A stretch of DNA of 64,000 bases, taken from positions 1,983,501 through 2,047,500 of the forward strand of contig NZ_AP024154.1 in the NCBI RefSeq assembly GCF_015533855.1, written 5' to 3'. Position numbers and translations under genes: made by a program. Below the pieces are notes generated by a model that saw only the letters and a program-made list of their open reading frames with translations, was not told where the DNA came from and made no database searches. Source of the DNA: Echinicola sp. 20G (GTDB lineage: Bacteria; Bacteroidota; Bacteroidia; Cytophagales; Cyclobacteriaceae). Shown here one piece after another: positions 56,584 to 64,000 of this stretch; position 1 is the first letter of the stretch, and every line of letters starts with the position of its first letter.

Positions 56584-58632
56584 ATGAAAAAGATAGTATT
56601 ATATATATGCCTTTGCATGGTGATATCAAGTTTGAGCTATGCGCAAGTGGACAGAAGTAAATATCCAGAGCCAGGTCCTGCCCCCAAAATCGAGTTGAAG
56701 GACCCTGCTACTTTTACATTGAAAAATGGATTGAAAGTGTTTGTAGTGGAGAATCATAAATTACCGAGAGTAGCTTTTTCTTTAGTGATAGACAGGGATC
56801 CGCTTTTAGAAAAGGACAAAGCAGGGATGACTGGCTTTGTTGGAGAAATGCTAATGGCCGGAACGACAAATCGTACAAAGGACCAGCTGGATGAAGAAGT
56901 TGACTTTATAGGAGCGTCTTTAAGTGCTGGCTCTACTTCCATTTTTGCCTCTTCATTGAAAAAGCATCAGGGGAGAGTTTTGGATTTGATGTCTGATGTG
57001 CTTTATAACCCTGCTTTTCCTGAGGCTGAATTGGATAAATTGAAAAAACAGGCGATTACTGGTTTGGCGGCATCCAAGGATGATCCCAATGCTATTTCTG
57101 GGAGGTTGACTTCGGCATTAGACTTTGGGAAAGATCATCCGTATGGGGAAACGGAATCAGAAGAAACCTTGGAAAATGTTAGTGTTGAAGATATTAGGTC
57201 CTATTATCAAACTTATTATAAACCTAATATCGCATACTTGGCTATTGTGGGTGACATTGATAAGGCTGAAGCTAAGAAAGTAGTAGAGCAGTATTTTAGT
57301 AAGTGGGAAAAAGGTGAAGTACCTGAAATGAAATATGATACTCCAACCCCTCCAAGTGAAAACAAGGTGGCTTTGGTGGATCGTTCTGCTTCCGTTCAAT
57401 CCGTTATTGATATTACTTATCCTTTAGAAATGAGACTTTCTAGTGAAGACTATCTCAATACCAGGGTATTGAACTATATCTTAGGAGGCGGGTCTTCATC
57501 AAGATTATTCATGAATTTGCGAGAGGATAAAGGATATACCTATGGAGCTTATTCATCTATCGGTGCTGATAAATTGATTACTAGTTTCTCGGCAGGAGCA
57601 TCTGTAAGAACAGAGGTGACTGATTCAGCCATTGTTGAGTTGGTATATGAGATTAATAGAATTGTAGATGAAGGTGTCACAGCTGAAGAGTTGGAATCGG
57701 CCAAAGCCAATTTAAGCGGGAGATTTGGGAGGTCATTAGAAAGCCCATCTACTTTGGCTAGTTTTGCCATGGACATAGATAGGTACAATTTACCTTCTGA
57801 CTTTTATAAGACGTATTTGCAACGATTGAGCGCATTGACTGTGGAAGATATTAATACTGCAGCAAAGAAATATATTAAGCCAGATCATATGTACATTACG
57901 GTGGTAGGCAATGGCTCTGAAATTAAGGATAAATTGGATCAGTTTGGCCCAGTGAGCTTGTACGATAACCAAGGGAATCCTGCAAAAGAAATTGAAATGA
58001 CTGATGCAGATATTACTGCAGATAAGGTTATCGATAATTACATAGCGGCTATTGGAGGAGAAGAAGCAGTGAATGCGCTAGAGACAGCAAAAGTTATGAT
58101 GAAGGCAGAGGTTCAGGGACAAGTGATTGAAATGACCATGCTCTATGATGATCCCGGTATGAGGTTCAATCAGAAAGTGTCCATGATGGGAAATACGGTG
58201 TCCAATACAACCTTATCTGATGGAAAGGGATCTGTCGTAGCAATGGGGCAAACCCAAGAATTAACTGATGAGCAGTATGAAGAAGCTAAGATGAATATGT
58301 TTATTATCCCTGAGGCTCATTATGAAGAATTGATGTATACGTTGACCTTGGATGGTATCAAAGACGTTGATGGAGAAAATGCTTACAAAGTCATTGTATC
58401 CAATCCTACTGGTTCAAAAAGTGTAAATTACTATAGTGTAGAAACCGGGTTAAAGGTGAAAAGTGAAAATGAAAAAACCGGGGAGTTAACTTATTCTGAT
58501 TATGAAGATCACAATGGCGTGAAATATGCTATGAAGATGGTGATGAAGTCCCCTATGATTCCAGTTCCCCTAAATACAACTGTAGAATCTTTGGAGATTA
58601 ATCCAGAGTTAACAGATGCAGATTTTAAATAA
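56584..58632 (+). CDS. M16 metalloprotease-like subunit, zinc site absent, with C-terminal extra domain
   Basis: From ATG 56584 (MKKIVLYICLCMVISSLSYA signal) the product is 682 residues. The zinc motif position reads GFVGE, so it is not a protease alone, but it keeps the Arg/Tyr motif GGGSSSRLFMNLREDKGYTY needed by the partner. After about residue 460 comes a domain of about 220 residues (DNYIAAIGGEEAVNAL ... NPELTDADFK) that closely matches the next gene. A TTG start at 56572 is less likely. Confidence 0.9.
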   Translation: MKKIVLYICLCMVISSLSYAQVDRSKYPEPGPAPKIELKDPATFTLKNGLKVFVVENHKLPRVAFSLVIDRDPLLEKDKAGMTGFVGEMLMAGTTNRTKDQLDEEVDFIGASLSAGSTSIFASSLKKHQGRVLDLMSDVLYNPAFPEAELDKLKKQAITGLAASKDDPNAISGRLTSALDFGKDHPYGETESEETLENVSVEDIRSYYQTYYKPNIAYLAIVGDIDKAEAKKVVEQYFSKWEKGEVPEMKYDTPTPPSENKVALVDRSASVQSVIDITYPLEMRLSSEDYLNTRVLNYILGGGSSSRLFMNLREDKGYTYGAYSSIGADKLITSFSAGASVRTEVTDSAIVELVYEINRIVDEGVTAEELESAKANLSGRFGRSLESPSTLASFAMDIDRYNLPSDFYKTYLQRLSALTVEDINTAAKKYIKPDHMYITVVGNGSEIKDKLDQFGPVSLYDNQGNPAKEIEMTDADITADKVIDNYIAAIGGEEAVNALETAKVMMKAEVQGQVIEMTMLYDDPGMRFNQKVSMMGNTVSNTTLSDGKGSVVAMGQTQELTDEQYEEAKMNMFIIPEAHYEELMYTLTLDGIKDVDGENAYKVIVSNPTGSKSVNYYSVETGLKVKSENEKTGELTYSDYEDHNGVKYAMKMVMKSPMIPVPLNTTVESLEINPELTDADFK

Positions 58633-58638
58633 AAATAT

Positions 58639-59364
58639 ATGAAAAAAGCAGTGATTGCATTGGCTGGAATGCTAATGCTGGGAAATGTTGATGCAAAAGC
58701 CATTGATCCAGTAAAGGAGAATTCAGAATCACTTGTTCAAGAGGCGAGTGTCAAAGAAGTGGTGGATAAATACATCAAAGCATCAGGAGGTCTTGATAAG
58801 ATCAAAGGGATTAAGAATATGGAGTTGGTTATGGAGACTGAAATCCAAGGCATGAAATTGATAATCAAGTCTGTGACTGATCAGGAAAATAACCGGTTAC
58901 TTAATCTTACAGAGATGAATGGAAACCAAGTAGCCAAAACGGTGATCAAGGATAGCAAAGGTAAGATGATCAGTATGGGCCAGGAAAAAGAGCTTACAGA
59001 AGATCAGTTAAACTCTATGAGAAGCCAGACTTTTGTTTTTCCAGAATTGTTTTATGAAGAATTGGGTTATACAGTTACCTACGGAGGCCTACAAGAAGTG
59101 GAAGGTGTTTCAGCTCATAAATTGATCCTTAAAGATGCCAATGGGATGCAAACCAATGATTTTTATGATGCGGAGAGTGGTCTTAAAATCATGACAGAAT
59201 CTGATGTCGCGGGTAAGATAAATTTTAAGGATTATAAAGAGATGGATGGTATTACTGTCCCTACCAAAATGATCATCTCCAATGCCATGATGCCGATGCC
59301 CATGGAAGCAACGGTCACTTCTATAGTTTTTAATCAAGAACTTGATGATAGCTTATTTGAATAA
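58639..59364 (+). CDS. Secreted protein paralogous to the C-terminal domain of the preceding M16 gene
   Basis: The 241-residue protein has a signal-like start (MKKAVIALAGMLMLGNVDAKA). It aligns along its length with the end of the M16-like gene: DKYIKASGGLDKIKGIKN vs DNYIAAIGGEEAVNALET, MGQEKELTEDQLNSM vs MGQTQELTDEQYEEA, FFPELFYEELGYT-like vs IPEAHYEELMYT, and YSVETGLKV vs YDAESGLKI. The fold may be LolA/LppX-like. It begins 6 bp after the previous stop, in the same operon. Confidence 0.8.
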   Translation: MKKAVIALAGMLMLGNVDAKAIDPVKENSESLVQEASVKEVVDKYIKASGGLDKIKGIKNMELVMETEIQGMKLIIKSVTDQENNRLLNLTEMNGNQVAKTVIKDSKGKMISMGQEKELTEDQLNSMRSQTFVFPELFYEELGYTVTYGGLQEVEGVSAHKLILKDANGMQTNDFYDAESGLKIMTESDVAGKINFKDYKEMDGITVPTKMIISNAMMPMPMEATVTSIVFNQELDDSLFE

Positions 59365-59380
59365 ATTATCTTTTCAAACA

Positions 59381-59416
59381 AAAAAAGGATGCCCCCATCA
59401 GGGAGCATCCTTTTTT
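59381..59416. terminator. Bidirectional intrinsic terminator
   Basis: AAAAAAGGATGC / GCATCCTTTTTT with a 12-nt loop lies between convergent genes. Confidence 0.9.
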
Positions 59417-59435
59417 CATAATCAGAATTTTTAAA

Positions 59436-59879
59436 TTACCAATTTGGATGATTTTTCATCCAGTGATCTAAGGAGAACTTACCTGACCCATAGATCAAAA
59501 ACACAATCAGTAAAACCAATACGATAAGGGAAATTTCAAACTCTAGATTGTTGGCCGCAGATAGGAACCCTTGGTTAATGTTTACAAAGAAAACTGCCCC
59601 AAGCAAAATAGGAATTTGGAATATAATCGCAAAACGGGTCAAGAGACCAAAAGCAATCAGGAATCCTCCAACCAAATGAGCAAAAGCTACATAATGTGCG
59701 AGTGCTAAGTTGAAGAATTGAAGGTCATTGTTGCTCATCAATTGCATCAAGGCATCTGTATTGGCGATAAATATGATGCCTTTGTAAAGGATAAACAGCC
59801 CTAAAGCTACACGAACGAAATCGATCCATTTAGGATGGTGGGTATCTGCCCACAGTTCAATTTTTGAAATAGTTTCCAT
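59436..59879 (-). CDS. DoxX-family membrane protein
   Basis: The 147-residue protein has four membrane helices and the DoxX pattern: RVALGLFILYKGIIFI, LAHYVAFAHLVGGFLIAFGLLTR. DoxX-like proteins are linked to thiol redox or respiratory functions elsewhere; the role here is unknown. It has no partner gene close by. Confidence 0.85.
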   Translation of the reverse strand: METISKIELWADTHHPKWIDFVRVALGLFILYKGIIFIANTDALMQLMSNNDLQFFNLALAHYVAFAHLVGGFLIAFGLLTRFAIIFQIPILLGAVFFVNINQGFLSAANNLEFEISLIVLVLLIVFLIYGSGKFSLDHWMKNHPNW

Positions 59880-59976
59880 GCTATCTTGGGTGTTTGGTTT
59901 CCTTCAATATACGAATTTTATCAATGCATTGTATTGGTTTCCATTTGATTATGAAAATGTGTATTTCCTGTAGTGC

Positions 59977-60009
59977 AAAAAAAAAGGGCTACAAAACTGC
60001 AGCCCTTTG
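59977..60009 (-). terminator. Intrinsic terminator of the M61 gene
   Basis: AAAGGGCT / AGCCCTTT with a 10-nt loop; on the minus strand a run of Ts follows. Confidence 0.8.
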
Positions 60010-60018
60010 GTAATGGAA

Positions 60019-61686
60019 TTAAGACATCCATATTGTCCTTTTACGGTTACTTTCCCTGGGGATTAATTTGTATTCTGGATAGTAATTTCCTCCAGACGTT
60101 TCTATTTGAAAAGTTAAGATTCTCCCGAATCTGTTTATTTTGAACATAAGGTTTTCCCCTTTGGTGATGGATTCAAGGTCAAAAGGTTGTTCATTGATTT
60201 CAAGGATAATATCACCAATCATCAACTGTTGAAAAGCAGCTGAATGAGGGTGAACTTTAATGATTGTTCCATCTTCTTGAGTTTTTACTCCCCAGTTTGA
60301 TGTCAATAGGTTAGCATTATTTACTGTCTCAAGGCTTATGTTTAGACTTTCAAGTTGATCGATTAATAAAGGTAGAATATCTTCGGTTCCTAAGATGTAT
60401 TGTTTAAAAAATGTGTTTACTTTTTCTTCATCTTCATAGAGCAATATGATGGTGTTTTTATAATCTTCTAAGGTATAGCCAGTGGATGTTTTTCCGAATT
60501 TCTTCCACATTTCTTTCATGACTTGGTGGAGAGAGATTCCTTTATCAATGAGCTGTAGGTCCAGACACATTGAAATCAAGGCTCCTCGGTTGTAGATACT
60601 GACTTTTTTTTCTGGAATGCCTTGTTTATAGCCATCAAGCCATAAATCAAAACTTGATTCTTTTATCGATTGATTTGTCCAGCCCAAAGAGTGAAATTCT
60701 CTTTCCAGTTGCTTTTCCATATTTGTTAGGAAATCTTCAAGGCTGAAGTATCCTGACTTTAACAAAAATAGATCTCCCATGTAGGTGGTCACTCCTTCAG
60801 CAACAACTCCAGTATCTATGTATGCTTCTTGGGAAAAATCATAAGGCAGGAGTTCTTTAGGCCTAATACGGCAGACATTCCAAAAATGATAGAGTTCATG
60901 TGAACTTACTCCCATAAACTCATCCATGTTTTCTTTTTGAGCCAGTGTATTTGCTGGACCAAAAGTAATCACAGTGGAAAACTGATGCTCTACACCATGG
61001 TAATGCTTATAAGGTAATAGTTGATAGAGAAAGTGGTAATCTCTAGCAGGAAAATCTCCATATGCGTCCAACTGCTTTTGGGTAAAAGCTTTGAATTTGT
61101 TGATAAGTTCAGGCACATCAAAGTGAATTTCTCCCTGAAACCATAGGTGAAAGTTGATGTCTTCCAACTGATAACTATAATGCTGAATGTTGCTGGAAGC
61201 AATTAGTGGACTGTCTACCAGATGCTGGAAGTTTTCAGCAGCAAAAGTGTTTTTGTTGATTTTTGGTAACGCTGTAGCTGTACGGTATTCGGCAGGAAGT
61301 TTCAGTTCAATGGAAACAGATTCGTCTTCTCTTCCCTTAAGTTCAAAGCAGAAATTGATGAAGTTTAGATAAAGTTGTTCGTCATCTGACCAACTTCCGC
61401 CAGCGTCCATTTGGGAAGCGTGATATTCATATTTGACAGTATATTTACCTGCCTTTGGTGCTGAAAATGTCCAAAGGTCTTTGGTTATTTTTTTCCAATC
61501 TATTTTTTGATCATTACTCAAAATGGAGAAACGCCTGATTTTTTGGGCATAATTGGTAATTTCATACCTTCCCGGGCGCCAAGACGGGAGTTGAAGTCTC
61601 ACTGTTTCTGCTGCGTTACATTTTAGCGTAAGCTGAATTTGGATAAATTGATCGGCTGGATTGTTTCTATATATAAGGTATTCCAT
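60019..61686 (-). CDS. M61 family peptidase with PDZ domain
   Basis: The 555-residue protein has an N-terminal M61 beta domain (LQLPSWRPGRYEITNYAQ), the zinc motif SSHELYHFWN with downstream Glu in GVVAEGVTTYMGDL, and a C-terminal PDZ region (SNWGVKTQEDGTIIKVHPHS, GDIILEINEQPFD). It lacks a clear signal peptide, so it is probably cytoplasmic; members act as glycyl or similar aminopeptidases. The promoter is back to back with that of rpmH. Confidence 0.9.
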   Translation of the reverse strand: MEYLIYRNNPADQFIQIQLTLKCNAAETVRLQLPSWRPGRYEITNYAQKIRRFSILSNDQKIDWKKITKDLWTFSAPKAGKYTVKYEYHASQMDAGGSWSDDEQLYLNFINFCFELKGREDESVSIELKLPAEYRTATALPKINKNTFAAENFQHLVDSPLIASSNIQHYSYQLEDINFHLWFQGEIHFDVPELINKFKAFTQKQLDAYGDFPARDYHFLYQLLPYKHYHGVEHQFSTVITFGPANTLAQKENMDEFMGVSSHELYHFWNVCRIRPKELLPYDFSQEAYIDTGVVAEGVTTYMGDLFLLKSGYFSLEDFLTNMEKQLEREFHSLGWTNQSIKESSFDLWLDGYKQGIPEKKVSIYNRGALISMCLDLQLIDKGISLHQVMKEMWKKFGKTSTGYTLEDYKNTIILLYEDEEKVNTFFKQYILGTEDILPLLIDQLESLNISLETVNNANLLTSNWGVKTQEDGTIIKVHPHSAAFQQLMIGDIILEINEQPFDLESITKGENLMFKINRFGRILTFQIETSGGNYYPEYKLIPRESNRKRTIWMS

Positions 61687-61709
61687 TTACATTTGTGCTT
61701 TACAATAAA

Positions 61710-61717
61710 CAAAAGTA
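61710..61717 (-). promoter_or_regulatory. -7 promoter element of the M61 gene
   Basis: TACTTTTG on the minus strand matches TAnnTTTG, about 23 bp before the M61 ATG. The -33 region is only T-rich. Confidence 0.45.
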
Positions 61718-61726
61718 ACCCACTGG

Positions 61727-61757
61727 TTTGTAAATAAAAAAAACGTAACTATCTTTG
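61727..61757 (+). promoter_or_regulatory. Consensus promoter of rpmH-rnpA
   Basis: TTTG (61727-61730), a 19-bp spacer and TATCTTTG (61750-61757) fit the consensus exactly. The predicted leader is about 130 nt. It contains nested inverted repeats (ATCAGT 61821 with ACTGAT 61870; TTGG 61834 with CCAA 61867; AACCTT with AAGGTT at 61843). Confidence 0.75.
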
Positions 61758-61891
61758 CATTCCTTTTCGGGGTTCAACTGAAAGGGAAGTCAAAGAAAAG
61801 CAATAAAAATTAAAACATAGATCAGTAAGGGTCTTGGGAAGTAACCTTTAAGGTTTCTTTTTAAAACCAACTGATAGAAAATTTAAAGATC

Positions 61892-62050
61892 ATGAAAAGA
61901 ACGTTCCAACCTTCTCGCAGAAAAAGAAGAAATAAGCACGGTTTTAGAGAAAGAATGGCTACGCCTAACGGAAGAAGGGTGGTTAAAGCTAGAAGAGCTA
62001 AGGGTAGACATAAATTGACAGTGTCTTCAGAGAAAACGCTTAAGAAGTAA
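61892..62050 (+). CDS. rpmH: 50S ribosomal protein L34
   Basis: The 52-residue protein reads [20 protein letters not shown], then [19 protein letters not shown], the L34 signature. It is shorter than a 60-residue cut-off and easily missed. It lies 32 bp before rnpA, the usual bacterial pair. Confidence 0.98.
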   Translation: MKRTFQPSRRKRRNKHGFRERMATPNGRRVVKARRAKGRHKLTVSSEKTLKK

Positions 62051-62082
62051 TTTTCATTTCTTTGTTTTGATGCCTTATTGCT

Positions 62083-62475
62083 ATGGACTATAGGCTTCCT
62101 AAGAATGAAAGATTACATTCTAAAAAGTTAATAAAGGAACTTTTTGATAAAGGTTCCTCTTTTTTTTTATATCCCTTCAAGGTATTATATCTTAGCTTGG
62201 AGGATGATTCCGAAACTAATCAAGTACTTTTTTCTGTTTCTAAAAGAAAAATCAAGAAAGCAGTAGGTAGGAATTATATCAAAAGAAGGATGCGAGAGGC
62301 ATACCGCTTGAATAAATCACTGCTTTTGGATGGTGAAAACAAGAAAAAATTAATAGCTTTCGTTTATGTTTCATCTGAGCGAGAAAGCTTTCAAGCTATT
62401 GAGCCAAAGATGAAGAAAATATTAAAGCGTCTTGCGGCCCCGCGAGAAAAGAACTCAAAGCGTGATGAAGAATAG
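62083..62475 (+). CDS. rnpA: Ribonuclease P protein component
   Basis: The 130-residue basic protein binds the RNase P RNA and helps mature tRNA 5' ends. The RNP motif KRKIKKAVGRNYIKRRMREA is diagnostic, and the N-terminal PKNERLHSKKLIKELFDKG matches the family. Its 3' end overlaps the S41 protease start by 11 bp, implying coupled translation. Confidence 0.95.
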   Translation: MDYRLPKNERLHSKKLIKELFDKGSSFFLYPFKVLYLSLEDDSETNQVLFSVSKRKIKKAVGRNYIKRRMREAYRLNKSLLLDGENKKKLIAFVYVSSERESFQAIEPKMKKILKRLAAPREKNSKRDEE

Positions 62476-64000
62476 AAACAAAATTATAGCCCTTTTATTA
62501 GTTATTGTAGTAGGTGGAGGCATGCTATTTTCCTTTAAGGGAAAAAATGATAAACTTTTTTTGATCGCTAAAAACCTGGATATTTTTGCTTCACTGATAA
62601 GGGAGCTCGATACTTATTATGTTGATGAGATAGATCCAGAGGAATTGGTGACTGTGGGAATCAATGCCATGTTGCAGGAGCTTGATCCGTACACCAATTA
62701 CATTCCGGAAGAAGAATCTGATGATTTTCGTACGATGACCACTGGTGAATATGGTGGGATTGGTGCGCTTATCGGAAATAGGATAGGGAAGAATATGGTC
62801 CTGATGCCGTACAAGGGATTTCCTGCACAAAGTGCTGGGTTAAGAATTGGAGATGAATTGCTTTGGGTAGATTCTGTGGATGTAGTTGACTTGGCTACAT
62901 CGGAAATATCAAAAAAGCTTAAAGGACCTGCTAATACTCCAGTAGAGGTGATTGTAAAAAGAAATCAAGATACTTTGACCTTTGAGCTTACTCGAAAGAA
63001 AATTGTTATTACTAATGTTCCTTATTACGGAATGGTGAATGACAAGGTAGGGTATATCAAGTTGACGGATTTTACAACTAATGCCGGTGACGATGTAAGG
63101 AAGGCTTTGGTGGAGCTGAAAGAACTGGGGGCCGAAAAGTTGATATTGGATTTGAGGGATAATCCAGGAGGGATACTTAAGGAAGCTGTTGATATCGTTA
63201 ACCTCTTTATTCCAAAAGGGAAGGAAGTGGTCAGTACTATTGGGAAGCTGGATAATGTGAACGCTGTTTATAAAACTAATCGATCACCTGTTGATAAGGA
63301 TATTCCCTTGGCAGTTTTGGTAAACGAAAGATCGGCTTCTGCCTCAGAGATTGTTGCAGGTGCATTACAGGATTATGATCGAGCAGTGTTGATTGGAAGA
63401 AATACTTTTGGAAAAGGTTTAGTGCAAAGTACGATTCCACTTTCCTACAATTCACAGGTCAAGGTTACAACAGCCAAGTATTACATTCCTAGTGGAAGAT
63501 GTATTCAGGAAATTGATTACAGTAAAAAGGATGAAGATGGTAATGCAACAACAGTGGCTGATTCTTTGAGAAGGGAATTTAAAACAAAAAATGGAAGAAC
63601 AGTTTGGGATGGAGCTGGCGTAAGACCAGATGAGAAAGTAGAGTCAAAGACCTATGCTCCGATTACATATAGTCTTGTAGCCAGGAGCTTAGTATTTGAG
63701 TTTGTGAATGATTATTTTTATAAGCATGATAGTATTTCAAGTCCTAGGGATTTTAAAGTGACCGATGAACTTTATGATGAATTTACTACTTGGTTGGAAG
63801 GAAGAGAATATGATTACATTACTAGAGTTGAAAAAACAATCGAAGATTTAGAGAATTATGCTAAAGAAGAAAAATACTTTGAAGATATCCAAAGTGAAAT
63901 TGATTCTTTGAAGAAAAGCGTGAGTCATAATAAAGAACAGGATCTAGTAACTTTTAGGGATGAGATCAAAGAAGCGATCAAGGATGAAGTGGTTTCCCGA
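62465..64000 (+). CDS. C-terminal processing peptidase (S41, PDZ), partial at window end
   Basis: 512 codons are present without a stop. An N-terminal membrane helix (IIALLLVIVVGGGMLF) is followed by a S41 N-domain (LIRELDTYYVDEIDPEEL), a PDZ (GLRIGDELLWVDSVDV), and the protease core: NERSASASEIVAGALQDYDR with catalytic Ser 292, and FGKGLVQS with catalytic Lys 317. It should trim C-termini of periplasmic proteins. The gene overlaps rnpA, a common Bacteroidota order (rpmH-rnpA-S41). The C-terminal coiled tail is cut by the window edge. Confidence 0.92.
   Translation, partial: MKNRNKIIALLLVIVVGGGMLFSFKGKNDKLFLIAKNLDIFASLIRELDTYYVDEIDPEELVTVGINAMLQELDPYTNYIPEEESDDFRTMTTGEYGGIGALIGNRIGKNMVLMPYKGFPAQSAGLRIGDELLWVDSVDVVDLATSEISKKLKGPANTPVEVIVKRNQDTLTFELTRKKIVITNVPYYGMVNDKVGYIKLTDFTTNAGDDVRKALVELKELGAEKLILDLRDNPGGILKEAVDIVNLFIPKGKEVVSTIGKLDNVNAVYKTNRSPVDKDIPLAVLVNERSASASEIVAGALQDYDRAVLIGRNTFGKGLVQSTIPLSYNSQVKVTTAKYYIPSGRCIQEIDYSKKDEDGNATTVADSLRREFKTKNGRTVWDGAGVRPDEKVESKTYAPITYSLVARSLVFEFVNDYFYKHDSISSPRDFKVTDELYDEFTTWLEGREYDYITRVEKTIEDLENYAKEEKYFEDIQSEIDSLKKSVSHNKEQDLVTFRDEIKEAIKDEVVSR

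Noticed and set aside
55229..58632. M16 pair as dedicated maturation proteases of the exported peptide
   Set aside because: They are in a separate transcription unit behind a terminator, and such pairs are common in this phylum without peptide loci. Kept only as a possibility.

Overview
The window reads as the chromosome of an AT-rich Bacteroidota bacterium, most likely Cytophagales and close to Cyclobacteriaceae (Echinicola / Algoriphagus / Cyclobacterium type). The evidence is the gene content: a Wzi/RemB-type outer-membrane barrel, DUF4293, YbbR, a 394-residue NusB, a GlmU-like bifunctional protein, a 6-bladed-propeller lipoprotein, and F1 beta and epsilon genes apart from the rest of the ATP synthase. 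Shine-Dalgarno sites are largely absent, and several genes carry the Bacteroidota promoter pattern TTTG-N18-20-TAnnTTTG. The genus is inference. No tRNA, rRNA, CRISPR array, insertion sequence or prophage was seen.

Layout. 1-2.5 kb: tail of an AraC-type regulator, an outer-membrane barrel and an AGCS amino-acid symporter. 2.8-9.2 kb: a tight minus-strand operon (GlmU-like, holB, RimB-like protease, rimK, hemC, cyclophilin lipoprotein, RmlD-like reductase), then rpmE2. 9.8-15.4 kb: Wzi/RemB barrel, MsbA-like exporter, small membrane protein and the YifB/ComM ATPase. 15.7-19.6 kb: a trans-sulfuration enzyme, an ECF sigma factor module and DUF4293. 19.7-26.5 kb: truA, an MdlB-like exporter, envelope proteins, hemE and a MOSC protein. 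26.5-29.3 kb: dnaK with a sigma-54-like promoter, and a GroES-family protein without GroEL. 29.4-34.5 kb: glpD-glpK-glpF and a propeller lipoprotein. 34.5-36.4 kb: atpD-atpC. 36.6-42.7 kb: NlpC/P60 protein, a nusB-ytxH-DUF1573-yajC-ybbR-coaE operon and leucine dehydrogenase. 42.9-48.9 kb: a third exporter, a barrel and nrdB-nrdA. 49.8-50.4 kb: rplU-rpmA. 50.8-55.1 kb: a peptide-export island. 55.2-59.4 kb: two M16 proteases and a lipoprotein-like protein. 59.4-64 kb: DoxX, M61 peptidase, rpmH-rnpA and an S41 protease cut by the window end.

The most unusual locus is 50.8-55.1 kb. It has a membrane-fusion protein, an ABC exporter with a C39 peptidase domain, a small winged-helix protein, and a separately transcribed 65-residue precursor with a double-glycine leader and a Leu/Gly/Ser core without cysteine. 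The regulator itself ends in a double-glycine-like segment, and its last 19 residues resemble the precursor core (GGV-hydrophobic-LPL-D). This suggests a regulator that mimics, or is processed like, the exported peptide.

Other points worth attention: a palindrome plus sigma-54-like promoter before dnaK, twin palindromes before nrdBA, a terminator-like hairpin between atpD and atpC, promoters that predict near-leaderless mRNAs, complementary half active sites in the two M16 proteins, and a domain of the second M16 protein repeated as the next gene.
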